Positions 25,990-38,497 of a stretch of 64,000 bases of DNA are shown here, in pieces. Position 1 is the first letter of the stretch. The number at the start of each line of letters is the position of its first letter. The DNA comes from Latrodectus hesperus (lineage: Eukaryota > Arthropoda > Arachnida > Araneae > Theridiidae). The stretch covers positions 59,236,779-59,300,778 of the forward strand of contig CM075862.1 of the NCBI GenBank assembly GCA_037975125.1. The letters are read 5' to 3'. A program made the position numbers and the translations under genes. The notes below the pieces were generated by a model. That model saw only the letters and a list, made by a program, of their open reading frames with translations. It did no database searches and was not told where the DNA came from.

Positions 25990-26400
25990 TAAGTTAATCA
26001 ATTATATATTCGTCGTTGCTGTTTACAACCTCTTCCCACCTCTCAACCAATCGAAGGGAACGCTCTTCATATGGTTTGACAAGGAGTAGAAAAGATATTA
26101 ATCGGTCGGTGCAAGGTCCGGAGAATATGGCGGATGCTGAAGGGACTCCCATTCGAGCTCTCGGAGTGCGGCTTTGATGACTTGTGCTACATGGGGCCTG
26201 GCGTTGTCGTGAAGGAATATGGCTTGACCAGGTCGATCAGGTCTTTTCAGTCGAATAGCCACATTTACGCGGTGTAGCTGGGCAATGTAGAGCTTCTTGT
26301 TGACTGTGGTATTCTTTTCGAGCATTTCCCAGTGCACCAAGAGGTCCTTAAAAACTGGCTCAACAACTTCTTTGACACCAGACCTGGCAAATATTGGCTG
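25990..26400 (-). pseudogene. Mariner DD34D transposase fragment
   Basis: This is the remaining minus-strand part of a mariner transposase. From about 26,390 downward it reads through SGVKEVVEPVF and VHWEMLEKNTTVNKKLY. Next is FLHDNARPHVA, containing the second catalytic Asp, then YSPDLAPTD, whose final Asp is the third catalytic residue. Thirty-four residues separate them, as in mariner. After APTD at about 26,098 the frame breaks, and a short piece ending LVERWEEVVNSNDEYIID, typical of the mariner C-terminus, reaches a TAA at about 25,992. The N-terminal half, including the helix-turn-helix and the first catalytic Asp, is missing, so the protein could not be active. Confidence 0.88.
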
Positions 26401-26413
26401 AACAGCATCAACA

Positions 26414-26480
26414 AATTGGTTGAGAATTGGGAAGAGGTTTTAAACAGTAACGGCGAATATATAATTGATTAACTTATTGA
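26414..26480 (+). pseudogene. Inverted duplicate of the mariner transposase C-terminus
   Basis: On the plus strand this encodes KLVENWEEVLNSNGEYIID followed by TAA, almost the same C-terminus found on the minus strand at 25,990-26,052. It therefore points the opposite way to the rest of the gene, showing that the right end of the element is a copied 3' end and not an original 5' end. Upstream on plus the frame stays open for about a dozen codons (KYWLNSIN), but that part is probably the antisense of the true gene. Confidence 0.85.
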
Positions 26481-26553
26481 TATAATTATTGTTTTTTGTT
26501 CAAATTAAAGTCTTTGGTAAAAACGCTCTACGAACTGATTCCCCAACCTAATA

Positions 26554-27788
26554 GGTATATAAATGATGAAAACGTGTACACCATATCCTTCACAAGAAAA
26601 AATGAAAATTCCGACTTGTATAGAAACTTTCATAATATACATCAATAACAAATGTAGAATATGAAAAAATTTGATGTATGTTAAATGATCTTTGCTAGAT
26701 GATAATAAATAATCGTAATATATCTTTGCATTATCAAATTATTTTAAATTTAATGGATTTGAAATAGTATTTTTTTGATTTTTGACACTTAATTTGTTGA
26801 AATTTTGTTTAAATAGATGGTTTAATCTATTTACATTTTTAATAGAGATACTTATTATAGTACTCGAATGTAAAATAAATATCTCAGTTTTTTTGATATT
26901 CATCATTCTCATCTTACATTATAAAATTCTTAATTATGTAACTGATGCAATATTATTTTAGGATATGTGTAAGCAAATAGATGATTGTTAATTATTATAA
27001 TATTAGATATAACGAATAAATATTGCATTCATATTTTAACAAAACTTATGATATTATACTTCTTATAAACCCCAACTAGGTTTTAATTGAATCAGTTAAG
27101 TTTCATTGCTAAAACCTCTGTACGATATGCAAGATTGCAGAAAACAATAATATAGTAAGAAAAATAAGAAACACTCTTATATCATATTAACAAATAAATC
27201 TTTTCAATAATTGTAAAAAATAACTATGGAATTTTTATATTTGAAGATAGACTTAAAGTTTTTGATATAGTGTTCAAAATAAATAAAATTAAGATCTTTC
27301 CTTGCAAGAGAAAACAAAAGATTAAACTTACGTAAAATTTTATATCCTGATATAATGTAAAGATTTACATTAATAAATAAGCATATATCAGTATAATAAC
27401 TGATATGTTTATTTATTAATGTTTATTTAATTGATATGTTTATTAATAAATAAACACATCAGTACAATGTAAACATAATAATATAATTCTCAAATAAATA
27501 TTCACTCAAATAAATATTTTTTGTTCCCTTAATAATACGATGTTAATTCTAAAATGTATTAAAATATTTTCCAGTATAATTAAATTATAAATTAACTGTG
27601 ATAAGAATTACTGAATTAAGCATGCTTTTATGGGGCTGAGAATTAAAACAACTACGTTAAATTTTTTTTTAAAAATTATTTTGCTTAAAACTTAGATCAA
27701 GTGTTTTTGTTAATTCTTTGCGAGCATATTTGACATTATATATATATTATTCCATGCCAATTTCTAGTGTATATATTTGGTAATAGTA
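26554..27788. other. AT-rich DNA with a palindromic cluster
   Basis: No gene was recognised. Apart from the inverted repeat at 27,367-27,422 it is AT-rich unique sequence. Confidence 0.6.
27367..27422. repeat. Inverted repeat, 25-base arms
   Basis: ACATTAATAAATAAGCATAT at the left pairs with the reverse of ATATGTTTATTTATTAATGT at the right, continuing into ATCAGT/ACTGAT, around a 6-base centre. A second related palindrome (TTTATTAATAAA) and another AATAAACACATCAGTA block follow by 27,475, so this is a small nest of inverted copies. Confidence 0.75.
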
Positions 27789-28706
27789 CAGGGTGATCAT
27801 AATTAAACTGCAAATTTAAAAACGCTGTAAAAAAAGAACCACTGGTCAGAAAGACCTGAAATTTCACAAGAATGTACTTCAAATAGGGGGAGTTTGTTTG
27901 GCGTGTGAAAATATTAGGAAAAAAGTGGCCAATAGATGGCGCTGCACAGGTGGCTGTAGGTTAATTACATGAATTCTGACATGAACGATAATCAATTGTG
28001 GCTGTAAGCTGAACGTTAAACCAGTTGTACTATTGTAAGTCAGGTAGATGTTGTGGCACTCTTGGTGTAAAGCTTATTCAGAGCGACAAGATGGTGCCAC
28101 ATCGAATAGGAAAAAATCGATTTTTAATTGCCCTGAGGGCCAAAAACCGTAGAAAAAGCCAACAATAATTCGGTTTTTAACTGTCCTTAGTCTTCTTTAA
28201 GAAATTTTCAATATGGTGTCCACCATTTTCTGTTAGGGGGTGTAAACGTAAAACGGTATTTTCCACAGCAGCTTGGAGTGCATCAGTGCTGCAACGTGCT
28301 GAGTAATGCGGCATTTCAAATCCGCTAAGGTGTCTAGTGGAGCACTGTACACAACATCTTTCAGAAATCTCCAGAGCCAAAAATCACAGGGAGTGATGTC
28401 CGGTGATCGTGGCGGCCAGGGAGTTGGAAAATGTCGGCTGATAATACGGTCATTTCCGAAATGGCATTGCATCACCATCGACAATTAACGAGAATTCAAG
28501 CTAATCAGCATTTTATACAAGACGTTAATTTGCATATAACCAGCTGTGCAGCACCATCTATAGGCCACTTTTTTTCCTAGTTTTTTTCCCACGCCAAACA
28601 AAATCCCCCTGTTTGCAGTACATTCTGGTGAAATTTCCGGTCTTTCTGACCAGTGGTTCTTTTTTTACCGCGTTTTTAAATTTGTAGTTTAATTATGATC
28701 ACCCTG
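27789..28706 (-). mobile_element. Mariner-like element with about 170-base terminal inverted repeats
   Basis: The 918-base element is flanked by TA. Both ends start CAGGGTGATCATAATTAAAC and match for about 170 bases (27,789-27,960 against 28,537-28,706) with scattered substitutions. The interior holds only the C-terminal part of a transposase, so it is internally deleted. The end sequence relates it to the wrecked copy at 10,061. Confidence 0.9.
28180..28500 (-). pseudogene. C-terminal fragment of a mariner-like DDE transposase
   Basis: The minus strand encodes PTPWPPRSPDITPCDFWLW at about 28,380-28,440, containing the third catalytic acid (PDITPCD). It continues FLKDVVYSAPLDTLADLK and, after a frameshift near 28,240, ends NGGHHIENFLKK. 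This is the normal last third of a transposase family common in arthropod genomes. The DNA-binding part and the first two catalytic regions are absent. An in-frame break separates the two readable pieces (28,233-28,484 and 28,177-28,250). Confidence 0.85.
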
Positions 28707-28708
28707 TA

Positions 28709-29510
28709 CTCTTATAAATTAAATTATATTGCATATATTGTTAAAAATACCAACATCGTTTCAGCATTCGGTCTTAAATTTTAAATTCTTAATGCACAGG
28801 AAAATTTTTAAATTTTGTTCCCTTACCAACTACCACTTTGAAGACTACAAGTTAATAACTGCAGGCGTATTTTATTAAAAAATACTTTCTTCAATAATTA
28901 TGATAAAAGTTTATTAAGTGGATAGCCGTTTGAATTCAAATAAATATTCTTTTTACTATAAATTATATTCTTTAAAAATTTAAGTGTCGTTAATAAACAA
29001 CGTAAATTAAAAACAATTGTTTATTAAATACATTTTTTAGAAATTACTAACTTTATTTTATTTTTATATCTGCAAAAAAATTTCCTTAAATATTTATTTA
29101 ATTTTTTAAGAAATCAAATTCACATAAATAAACTTAAAAGAAAAAGATGATTATATGATTATATTTAAGACAATGATTATATTTTAAGACATTTTTCTAA
29201 ATATTTTAAAGAACCAATTTATAAAACTCCACTTTATATTTTAATAGCTTCATTAAATGTAAACATTGTGTTTCATTAAATAAGGTGAACCCTGACTGTT
29301 CATTGCAAAGTTAATTTTATTATTTTATGCTTTTATATTTAAAATTTTTAGGTTAAAAATTTGGTCTATGGAATCCAAAAGTCTATTTTATGTAAGATTA
29401 GCACCATAGGAAAATTTTTTTAGTTAACATAATTGTAATAACTTGCTTATAATTTTTAGAAACTATGTGGTATATATTTCATTTCCAAGCTGGAACTAGT
29501 ATATAAAATT
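28709..29510. other. AT-rich DNA, no gene seen
   Basis: I see no domain, RNA gene or structured repeat in this stretch. Confidence 0.6.
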
Positions 29511-29755
<245 letters not shown>

Positions 29756-32700
29756 TTACTAGGTAGAACCCATCTTGGGTTCGGTACAGGGAGTTGGCTG
29801 GTATATACACATTACTAGGATCAAATTAGTATGTTTCTAAGGAATGATAAGTGACATTTAAAGCGAGAAAAATGTTGCATATTATAAAAAATATTTAGCA
29901 CTAAGTGTCATTCATTAGAATTTTGTACATCAATATTTGTGTTAATAACAAAACAAAATTGATAATATTTTATATCTAATATTGATAATATATGTGATAT
30001 ATATATATAGTTAAAAATATTATCAGGTTTGAGATTAACGTAGAAAATGTAGATATTCTTAAGAATGTTACAATTAAGAATGTATTCAAAGACTATAGAA
30101 TCTTGAAGCATTCTAATATAATTATATGTCTCGATACAAATGCTCTTTCTTTCTTAAATTTCACCCTATTACTTTCAAAGCAGCAATTCTAAGTAAAAAA
30201 ATATGTAGAAAGTTTACTATTTATTGTGTATGTTTTACATATAATATGAATACACTTTTTAAATTCTTTTATTTAACTATTATATTTATATGTAAGAAAT
30301 TCTTATTTTTATGGTTATTGATCCTTTAGGCATCCTATTTTGTACATCGTTGCGTTTTTGTTTAACTGAAATTTCAAATCAAATATACAGTATATATTTT
30401 GCATAAAGAAGTTAACGTATTCCCGTTTTGTAACTTTTTGACAAAACTTTCCATCACAAAGACTTTTGATTCAAAAAAGTTGCTATTTATTCAGGATATC
30501 TTTATAAACAATCAAATAATGTCTTATAGAAGCATAAGATGAAATACAAGTGAAAACATAAATCACGTACTCAACATCCCAAATGCTCTGAGAATATTCT
30601 GGATTTGAATTCAATATTTATTCAATCTGAATAAATATCAAAATTTGCATAGATTTAGGAAAATCATGGAGCATTAAAACAAAATGTAGAATCAAATATT
30701 TATTTAAATTTCAAAACCTGGAAGAATAACTTTTTCTGAAAATAAATGTGTATCTAGTGTTACTATAAGTTATATATAGATCTTATCTAATGCTAAAATA
30801 CTAAAATAAAGTTAAATATATTTAAGTGGCGATAAAAGTAAAAATTAATTAAAATTTTCCATAATATTTTTAATATGTATTGTGAGTATCTTTGCTAATG
30901 GGAATAATCCTAAAAATACTATTAATATGGTGACACGTATATTTTGAATATCTCATTACCTTGACTAAAAATTATATTTCTTGACTGAAAATCTATTTTT
31001 TTACTATTTTAATCTCAAACTTGAGAAACTTTTTTCTAGGGTACAAAATTGGCAGTGTAAATTGTCTCACTATCTAATTTACTGTGCAAAATTCATTTAA
31101 CAAAATATAATATTTTATTATTATGTTGCTCCTTGCATAGGATGTTTACATGCTAATTTAAAGAATATATCTGATGAGTAAATATATACTAATTTTAATG
31201 AAGTTTTTAAAATTGACCAATATATTTTTACAGAAACTTTAAGATTAAATCTGGAACAAATTTTTTTGCACAGTCTTTTCCGAGTTATTTATTGAATTAT
31301 TTTTATGACTATTATGTATAATAAGTTTTTGACAAATAGTTTTAAATGAAGTTTTCAATATACTCTTAAAATCATTAACCAATATTTTATGTAACTATTT
31401 ATATGGCAACTTTATGGTTTCGTTAAGCATCCTACGAGTACGTATTGAGACATTTTGCAATTGCTCGATATCTCATTTAATAATTTTCTAAGAAAATATT
31501 ACTGTTATCATTTTAATTATAATGTTAGTATTTGTTCTGAGTATCAATCTTGTCAAATATTAAAAGAAATACGATTGAATACAATACAGGAAAGAAAATT
31601 GCGAAGCATTAAAATTTGATTGCATGAGATTGTAAATTATGATTGAATGATTGTATGAGATTGGAATGACTTTTATTCATGAAAGTCACAATATATTTCA
31701 TTGAATAATAATGAAAACTGTGAATAATTGGAAATTTTTACGTGCTTATACTGTATAACTGCTACTAAATTGATAACAAGAAATTTTAGTAAGCCTCGTT
31801 TAGTAAACATGAAGCAATTTCATTCATCATTTTGAAAAACGTGAAATTATTCTTCAATATTAAGTACAATATTTTGATTTGATATCTTAACTTAAATTCT
31901 ATTAATTCTAAAATATTTTTTAAAATATAATAGTTTTATATTTTTTTTCATAAAATAAAGTCACTGATTAAATTAAAAGAAATTGTTTGTTAAATTTTTT
32001 ACTAATTTAAATAACTGAAATGTTGTAATTTATGTAGTTCTTTTGTGAAGGAATGTTTAAACGTCATCATTATTACCTTTTGTTTTTAAAAGTTTAACAT
32101 TTATTTTAAAACTTTTTGAAAAAAAAATTGATTCTAGCGGCATATTAAATATACAATATTCGAAGTTACTTTAAGCAAAAATTAGCATTTTATTTCTAAA
32201 TTAATTTATTTTAATTAGGAGTCATAATTAATGGCATATGTTCACATCTTTACATGGGAGTCCTGAATTCTGCATTATTTACAAAATGATCTACCAAAGT
32301 TTGGTTAAAATAAAAAACTAAATTTTTCTTAATTTATCTCACAAGGAAGATAATCTTGGTTTACTTATATTAAAAAATAAATAAAAATTTGTATTGAATT
32401 ATGATATCCTAGAATAAGTTTCTTTTAGATAAGATAAATGAAATTTGTCAGAGAAATATATCAAATTAAATTGTGTTTAAGTATATATAATTAAAAGTTT
32501 CATTTACATGAGTGTCTTTATTAAATTTATGTTGTTTTTCATAAAATGAAATTTTTATATTCTTTTATAATGTTGTTTTTAAATTCTAGCTCATTTAAAT
32601 TTTTTGAATAACTTTGCATATTTTTATTTCTTATCATTCTTTAACTAAGAGGAATGTTTTTTTTAGAAAAAGTTTATGATAACATTAAGATTAAAAAACT

Positions 32701-33570
32701 TTTGATTGACAGTTGTTTTTTTAAATAAATAACTTCCATTAATTGAGTTTTTAATTAATAGAATTATAATGTTAATAAAATTCAAAATATTTTAGATAAG
32801 AATATAATTTTATTAGTTCATATTCTAAAATAATCTGACAAAATGCACTGGAAAAAATAATTTAGGCATAATTTAAAAATTGAATGATTTCTTGATTTTT
32901 TATGAAATAAATTTATTTGATAATAAATATAATGGAAATTTTTATAAATTCATCATGTTTCTATAAACATACAATTCATACGCGAACAGATGTATCAACA
33001 ACATTTTATGAGCAGCAACAGCATTTTATTTTTCAAATAACAACATTTTATGATATTATTTAATATATCCTAGTTTTTAACATATATACATTTAAACAAA
33101 TATGTAATTTATGGAATAGATTTTTATTCATCTAAATTTAATAAAAAATAAATGATGTAGTGTTACTATTAAGAATTCATATTTTGGCTGTTTTTTTCTT
33201 TGGCTACCAAAATAAATGTAATTGAATTTTTATCAGATTTTAATAATATGAAGTTAAAACATATTTTTCCTTTTTTGATCGCTTTAACGAATTAACAAAA
33301 ATTATATGTTTTTAAATTTCCTTGGTCTTTTCTTTCATTAAAATTTAGTGCTTAATATATAAATAAAATTTTCTTCTATTTTGATATTACTAAGCAGTAA
33401 ATGCAAAATGTAAAGAATGTTATATTCAGAAATATATGAAAAAATAAAATACTTTTAAAAAAGAATATTTTAAGCATTTTATTTTTCCCTCATAAGTAGC
33501 ATAAACATTTAATACAACAGAATATTTTGTTTCCACAATACTTGCTTCTTAGTAAACGGGGAGTAGGTGT
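29756..33570. other. AT-rich DNA, no gene seen
   Basis: About 3.8 kb with no recognisable coding sequence, RNA gene or transposon. ORFs of about 60 codons here are AT-biased and domain-free. Confidence 0.6.
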
Positions 33571-33614
33571 ATGAATATAAAACATTTCGTTTTTCCTACA
33601 TTAAATGTTTTTAG

Positions 33615-33759
33615 GTCACCATGCTTCCCACAAAAAGTAGAAAAATTTCTCAAAGCATTTGTAAGTATGCAAGAGAATATTACATTCACTCTAGTGAAAA
33701 CAACGGACTGTTTGAAGTTATACGACCATGTCTTAAAACATTCTGAAAGTATAATGTAA
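33615..33759 (+). CDS. Possible small terminal exon, unknown protein
   Basis: This is an unrecognised open stretch of about 48 codons plus stop. It lies just after a splice-acceptor-like site (pyrimidine-containing TTTTTAG at about 33,608-33,614) and is less AT-rich than its surroundings. It encodes residues like SPCFPQKVEKFLKAF and ends in TAA, with AATAAA-like signals about 10-25 bases after the stop. Open sequence of the same frame extends upstream to 33,571, but that part looks like background. A GTAAGTATG donor-like site at 33,661 offers an alternative: a 46-base internal microexon. No domain is recognised and the stretch may be chance or a fragment of an old gene. Confidence 0.25.
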
Positions 33760-34418
33760 GATGATAAAATAAATGGAGAATAAAGAAATAAATATAATGT
33801 GCATTTCGCATTGCGATTAAACGCATTGAAATGGTAAAGAAGGCGAAAAGAGCTTTTAATATATTTCACAAATAGTTTTTTACATGCATAAAGCATTTTT
33901 ATATGCAATAAAAATTTATATTTATATTCTAGCATTTAAAAGATTCTTCTAAATAAAACTTATTTTATTTCTTAACATAAATTAATTTTATTGAAATATG
34001 AGGGAAATAAATTTCTGAAAGTATTTAATTATAAAGTTAATATATTTGTGCATCAAAATTAATTTTATTAGTAACTAAAACTAGGCCTTATGATTACATT
34101 AAATTAACGGTTAATAATTAATAAACTAACGATTTAGCTATTATTGTTGGAGGTTTATTTAGAATTTTTACTTCTTTCGCAGTGGATTTTAAATGAACTT
34201 TAGTTAGCTTATATTTTAAATATTTTTCCTATTTCCCTCTTTTTGGAAATGCATTTCTGCGAACTATATATGTATGAAACAAAACAAAAGTCATGAAAAT
34301 CAAATTGAACTAAATGCTTTTGAAACATTTGCTTAAAAATCTCAATCATTATTCAACCTAAAACGTTCTGTCTTTAAGCAATTAATGTTGTAGTTTTTTA
34401 ACTAGTCAAATTTGAATG
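33760..34418. other. AT-rich DNA, no gene seen
   Basis: Nothing was recognised beyond AATAAA-type hexamers close to 33,770-33,795. Confidence 0.55.
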
Positions 34419-35560
<1,142 letters not shown>

Positions 35561-35564
35561 ATTT

Positions 35565-35903
35565 CCTTCCTCCGGGAAGCCTGTAATCCCTAAGAGGGCG
35601 TGTCCGCAGGTGGCGGATAGGGTAATGCCGCCGTTGCATTATCCTTTGTCAAGTAGAAGGAAAATAAAATACCTTCCACCAACCAACAGGCAGAAATCCA
35701 ACTTTCTCAGAGGAAATGGCAATCACTTTTCCATGGGAGAACATCTTAGATACTTTAAGAATACTACTTAATCCTGGGCAGTCAAGTTCTGACATCCGTT
35801 GCCTGGATGAGAAGTATGCTACGAGGACAATTGTTACTGGATACGGGGAGCCAATGCATCCAGCTCTGCAGTCCGAGAGCTGGATGGTAAATACATTACG
35901 AGG
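35565..35903 (+). other. 5' region of the non-LTR retrotransposon
   Basis: This GC-richer leader starts with CTCCGGGAAGCCTGTAATCC and has no stop-free ORF with a known domain (the 63-codon frame at 35,716-35,907 is not recognised). It probably holds the internal promoter and any ORF1 remnant. The leader ends where the endonuclease frame begins at 35,904. Confidence 0.5.
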
Positions 35904-36598
35904 ATGATTAATATACTCCAACTCAATATCAGTGGAACTCTAAGAAAGTGTGATGAGCTGCACAGTATAATCTGCCAAAAAATAATATTCAAAAACGATA
36001 TTCAAAAATATTATAGCGTGTCTTCAGGAGACAAAAAACAACAATCTTACCCTTAACATCAAAGACTATGCCACAATTAGAAAAGAAAGAATAAATGTGG
36101 CACAGGCTTCGTTTTCCTCATCAAGTATAATAGGAAGTACAAAGAAATCAAACTTCCAAGTGACAGAAATCCGGGAAGCACCGAACTGCAAGTGATCCAC
36201 ATTTTTCTTCCCAAGGCTATGTGTTTCCTTTTCAATGCTTACCATTCACACAATTCTGAAATAAATACTGATTTGTTCGACACTTTCAATAATCCACCAT
36301 CTTACCCAATTGTATTGTTGAAAGACTTTAACGATAAAAGTCCCACCAAAAGTTCTCCCACCCTAGACTCTAAAGGTCTACAAGTTGAAGATATTTTAAT
36401 TGACCTAGGATTAGCTATCATTAATAATTGGCAAAACACCTAGCTCTCCAGAACTATAGGCTCGGAATAATCTTTTCATATCACGGCTGTCAGCCATCAC
36501 TTTACCCCCAGCTGTAACTGGGTGATTTTTGAAAATGCCATGAGCGATCATCGTCATATATTCACAACACTAGACCTCTGTTCTAATCCTCAGATTGT
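35904..36598 (+). pseudogene. LINE endonuclease (exonuclease-endonuclease-phosphatase fold) remnant
   Basis: The domain nicks target DNA to prime reverse transcription. It opens MINILQLNISG, the usual start of these endonucleases. It then shows ACLQETK at about 36,014-36,035, with the catalytic Glu, after a duplication of about 17 bases that breaks the frame (ATATTCAAAAACG, then again ATATTCAAAAAT). Further on KDFNDKSP at about 36,322-36,345 stands where the family has GDFN; the Gly codon is mutated. The histidine motif appears as AMSDHRHIF at about 36,535-36,565. Three frames are needed to read the domain, and a TAG ends the longest piece (36,192-36,443). Confidence 0.85.
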
Positions 36599-37090
36599 TT
36601 AAATAAAAAAGTTATGAAACTTTAGGAAGGTAACTGTGAAAATTATACACTATTTCTGGATGAGCTATGCTCTCTTAAGCCTTATTATTTTCACTTTTGA
36701 TATAAATGAAAACAATTTTATTAATTCCATCACAACTGCTGCAAAACGTTTTATTCCCTCAGGAAAAATGAAAAACAAATAGGTTCCTTACTGGAAAACT
36801 TTAAATATTGACTCCTTTATAATGGTAGGAAACTGGTGGGTATAATGGTCTCAACAAAATATTAAAAAATTGACAATTAAGAAAATAGAAAATTACTTAC
36901 TGAGACAACTATTCAAATCAAAGAATCAATTGCAAGTGGAAAAAGTCTTAAATGAGCTGAATTTTGCAAAAATTTAATTCCTAGAGAAAGATTTAGAAGT
37001 CTGGAGGATATCCAAAATCTTTAACAATTGATTAACTGACCTAATCTACGGTCTAACTTCATAGACGTATCTAATGCATCAGAGATTTCA
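36599..37090 (+). pseudogene. LINE inter-domain region, decayed
   Basis: This is the linker between endonuclease and RT. It can be followed only in short frames with several stops, for example a reading around ESIASGKSLK near 36,920 and RERFRSLEDIQ near 36,985. No catalytic motif is expected here. Confidence 0.6.
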
Positions 37091-38170
37091 AATGTGACTA
37101 TTGTAAATGAATTAACTACATATTTTTCGAACACCAGTAGATTAGAGTTTGACAAAGAAGATAGATCAGTTTGTACTACAATTAACAAACTTTTATGTGA
37201 AGCAAGAAAAGCGCAGGTTAGTAACGAAAAAATGTCGGCTGACTTCACCCTTAAAAAACTAGACAGAGCAATTAACAAACTAGATCCCCAGAAATGGCCA
37301 GGTTGTGATCTTATAAGGTTAAACACTTTGGCAGTGATGCAAAAAACTTTCTTATAAAAATAATCATTCTCCTGGGAAACAAGAAAGCCACCAAAGTTAT
37401 GGAAATGTCGATCATTATTCCATTACTGAAACCGAGAAAAACAGCTGATAAATGCAAGAATTTTAGACCGATTTCAATTTCAAGTATTATACGTAAAATT
37501 ACTGAGCACATTATTCACTCGCGAATATTGGGTGTTTTCACCAAGTAGAAAAAAATGAAGCTACTACAAATTTTCCTACCGGAAACACAAACATTAGATC
37601 AACTATTCCACCTTTGTCAATCCATCATTATTGGACTTCAAGAAAAACCTACAGGGAAAACAACGGCTGTCTTTCTTGCGATGATACAGAAAAATCTGCT
37701 CTCAATCTTAACCAACTACTTAAAGAAAGTACTAACTTGTTACAGAAACTGATATTGAAAGTCAATCCCCAAAAGTCTACATTCACAGTATTTACCACCA
37801 ATCGAAACACAGAAACCAATTCATTCTTACCATCATGCTGGATAGCGTTACTCTTTCACATACAGATAATCCAAAATATCTAGAGGTACAAGTGGATCCT
37901 GAATTGCGTTTTGGAAAAAAAATCAGGAATTGTGGAAACAAAGTTTTAAAAAGGCTTAAGATCCTAAAGAGCTTATCTGGCACTAACTGGGAAGCAAACC
38001 CAAAATTCCTCGGACAACTACCCAGCCTTGGTAAAACCTTGAGTAAATCTTGAGTATGCCATCCCCATTTGGGCCCATTCCTTTGCCACAACACTCAACT
38101 ACATAGATAGCATCCAGGAAAGAGTGCACAAAATCAAGCATTATCTGTGGTGCAATATCCTCTACAAACA
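37091..38170 (+). pseudogene. LINE reverse transcriptase remnant with deleted palm
   Basis: The pre-RT segment LDRAINKLDPQKWPG (about 37,260-37,305) stands where related elements have a KSPGPD-type motif. It is followed by SIIIPLLKPRKTADKCKNFRPIS (split over about 37,408-37,475), the KPGK...RPIS finger motif. LDQLFHLCQSII leads into the first palm motif, but at about 37,670-37,690 the sequence jumps from AVFLA straight to SCDDTEKSALNLNQLL. The CDD stands where the catalytic (F/Y)xDD loop belongs. The first catalytic Asp and everything between motifs A and C are therefore missing. The thumb part continues LKVNPQKSTF, then LSHTDNPKYLEVQVDPELRF and IRNCGNKVLKRLKILKSL to about 38,170. Confidence 0.85.
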
Positions 38171-38497
38171 ATAAACAAGGGGTGAGAGAACGTGACTAGA
38201 ACCTCATTCACTTAAAAGCAGAATGAAGTACTATACCATAAGCTTTATTAACAAAATACGAAGTAGTCACCCAGACCACATTTCATGAAGAACCTTTGAT
38301 AATTGGTCCAAGAAAACCAGACTAAAAAGATAATTCCTTTTATATTTTGATTCCCATAAAAGACGAAAGATCGGTCTCGATTATAGCACTCTTGACTTCT
38401 TGAAGGAGCTTACGGTCCTCAAGTATTACCCAGAAGTACTACTATCAATACCAATCTCATAGTTCCATGCTCAAAATGGAAATAACATCAGTTATCT
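38171..38497 (+). pseudogene. LINE RT to RNase H linker, decayed
   Basis: This sequence connects the RT thumb and the RNase H domain. It is readable only in pieces (for example RSHPDHIS near 38,265) with stops in all frames. Confidence 0.6.

Larger units (their letters stand above)
25916..26551 (-). mobile_element. Foldback mariner derivative with 136-base inverted arms
   Basis: The element lies between TA dinucleotides (25,914-25,915 and 26,552-26,553). Its ends start TTAGGTTGGGGAATAAGTTC and, inverted, TTAGGTTGGGGAATCAGTTC. A normal mariner of about 1.3 kb has terminal repeats near 30 bases. Here the similarity runs for about 136 bases (25,916-26,051 against 26,415-26,551). It includes the last 19 or so codons of the transposase, which therefore occur at both ends in opposite orientation. 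The core between carries a minus-strand transposase piece. Confidence 0.9.

Noticed and set aside
35716..35921. ORF1 of the LINE
   Set aside because: The frame is short, open on both strands and lacks a zinc-knuckle or coiled-coil motif, so it is treated as leader sequence.
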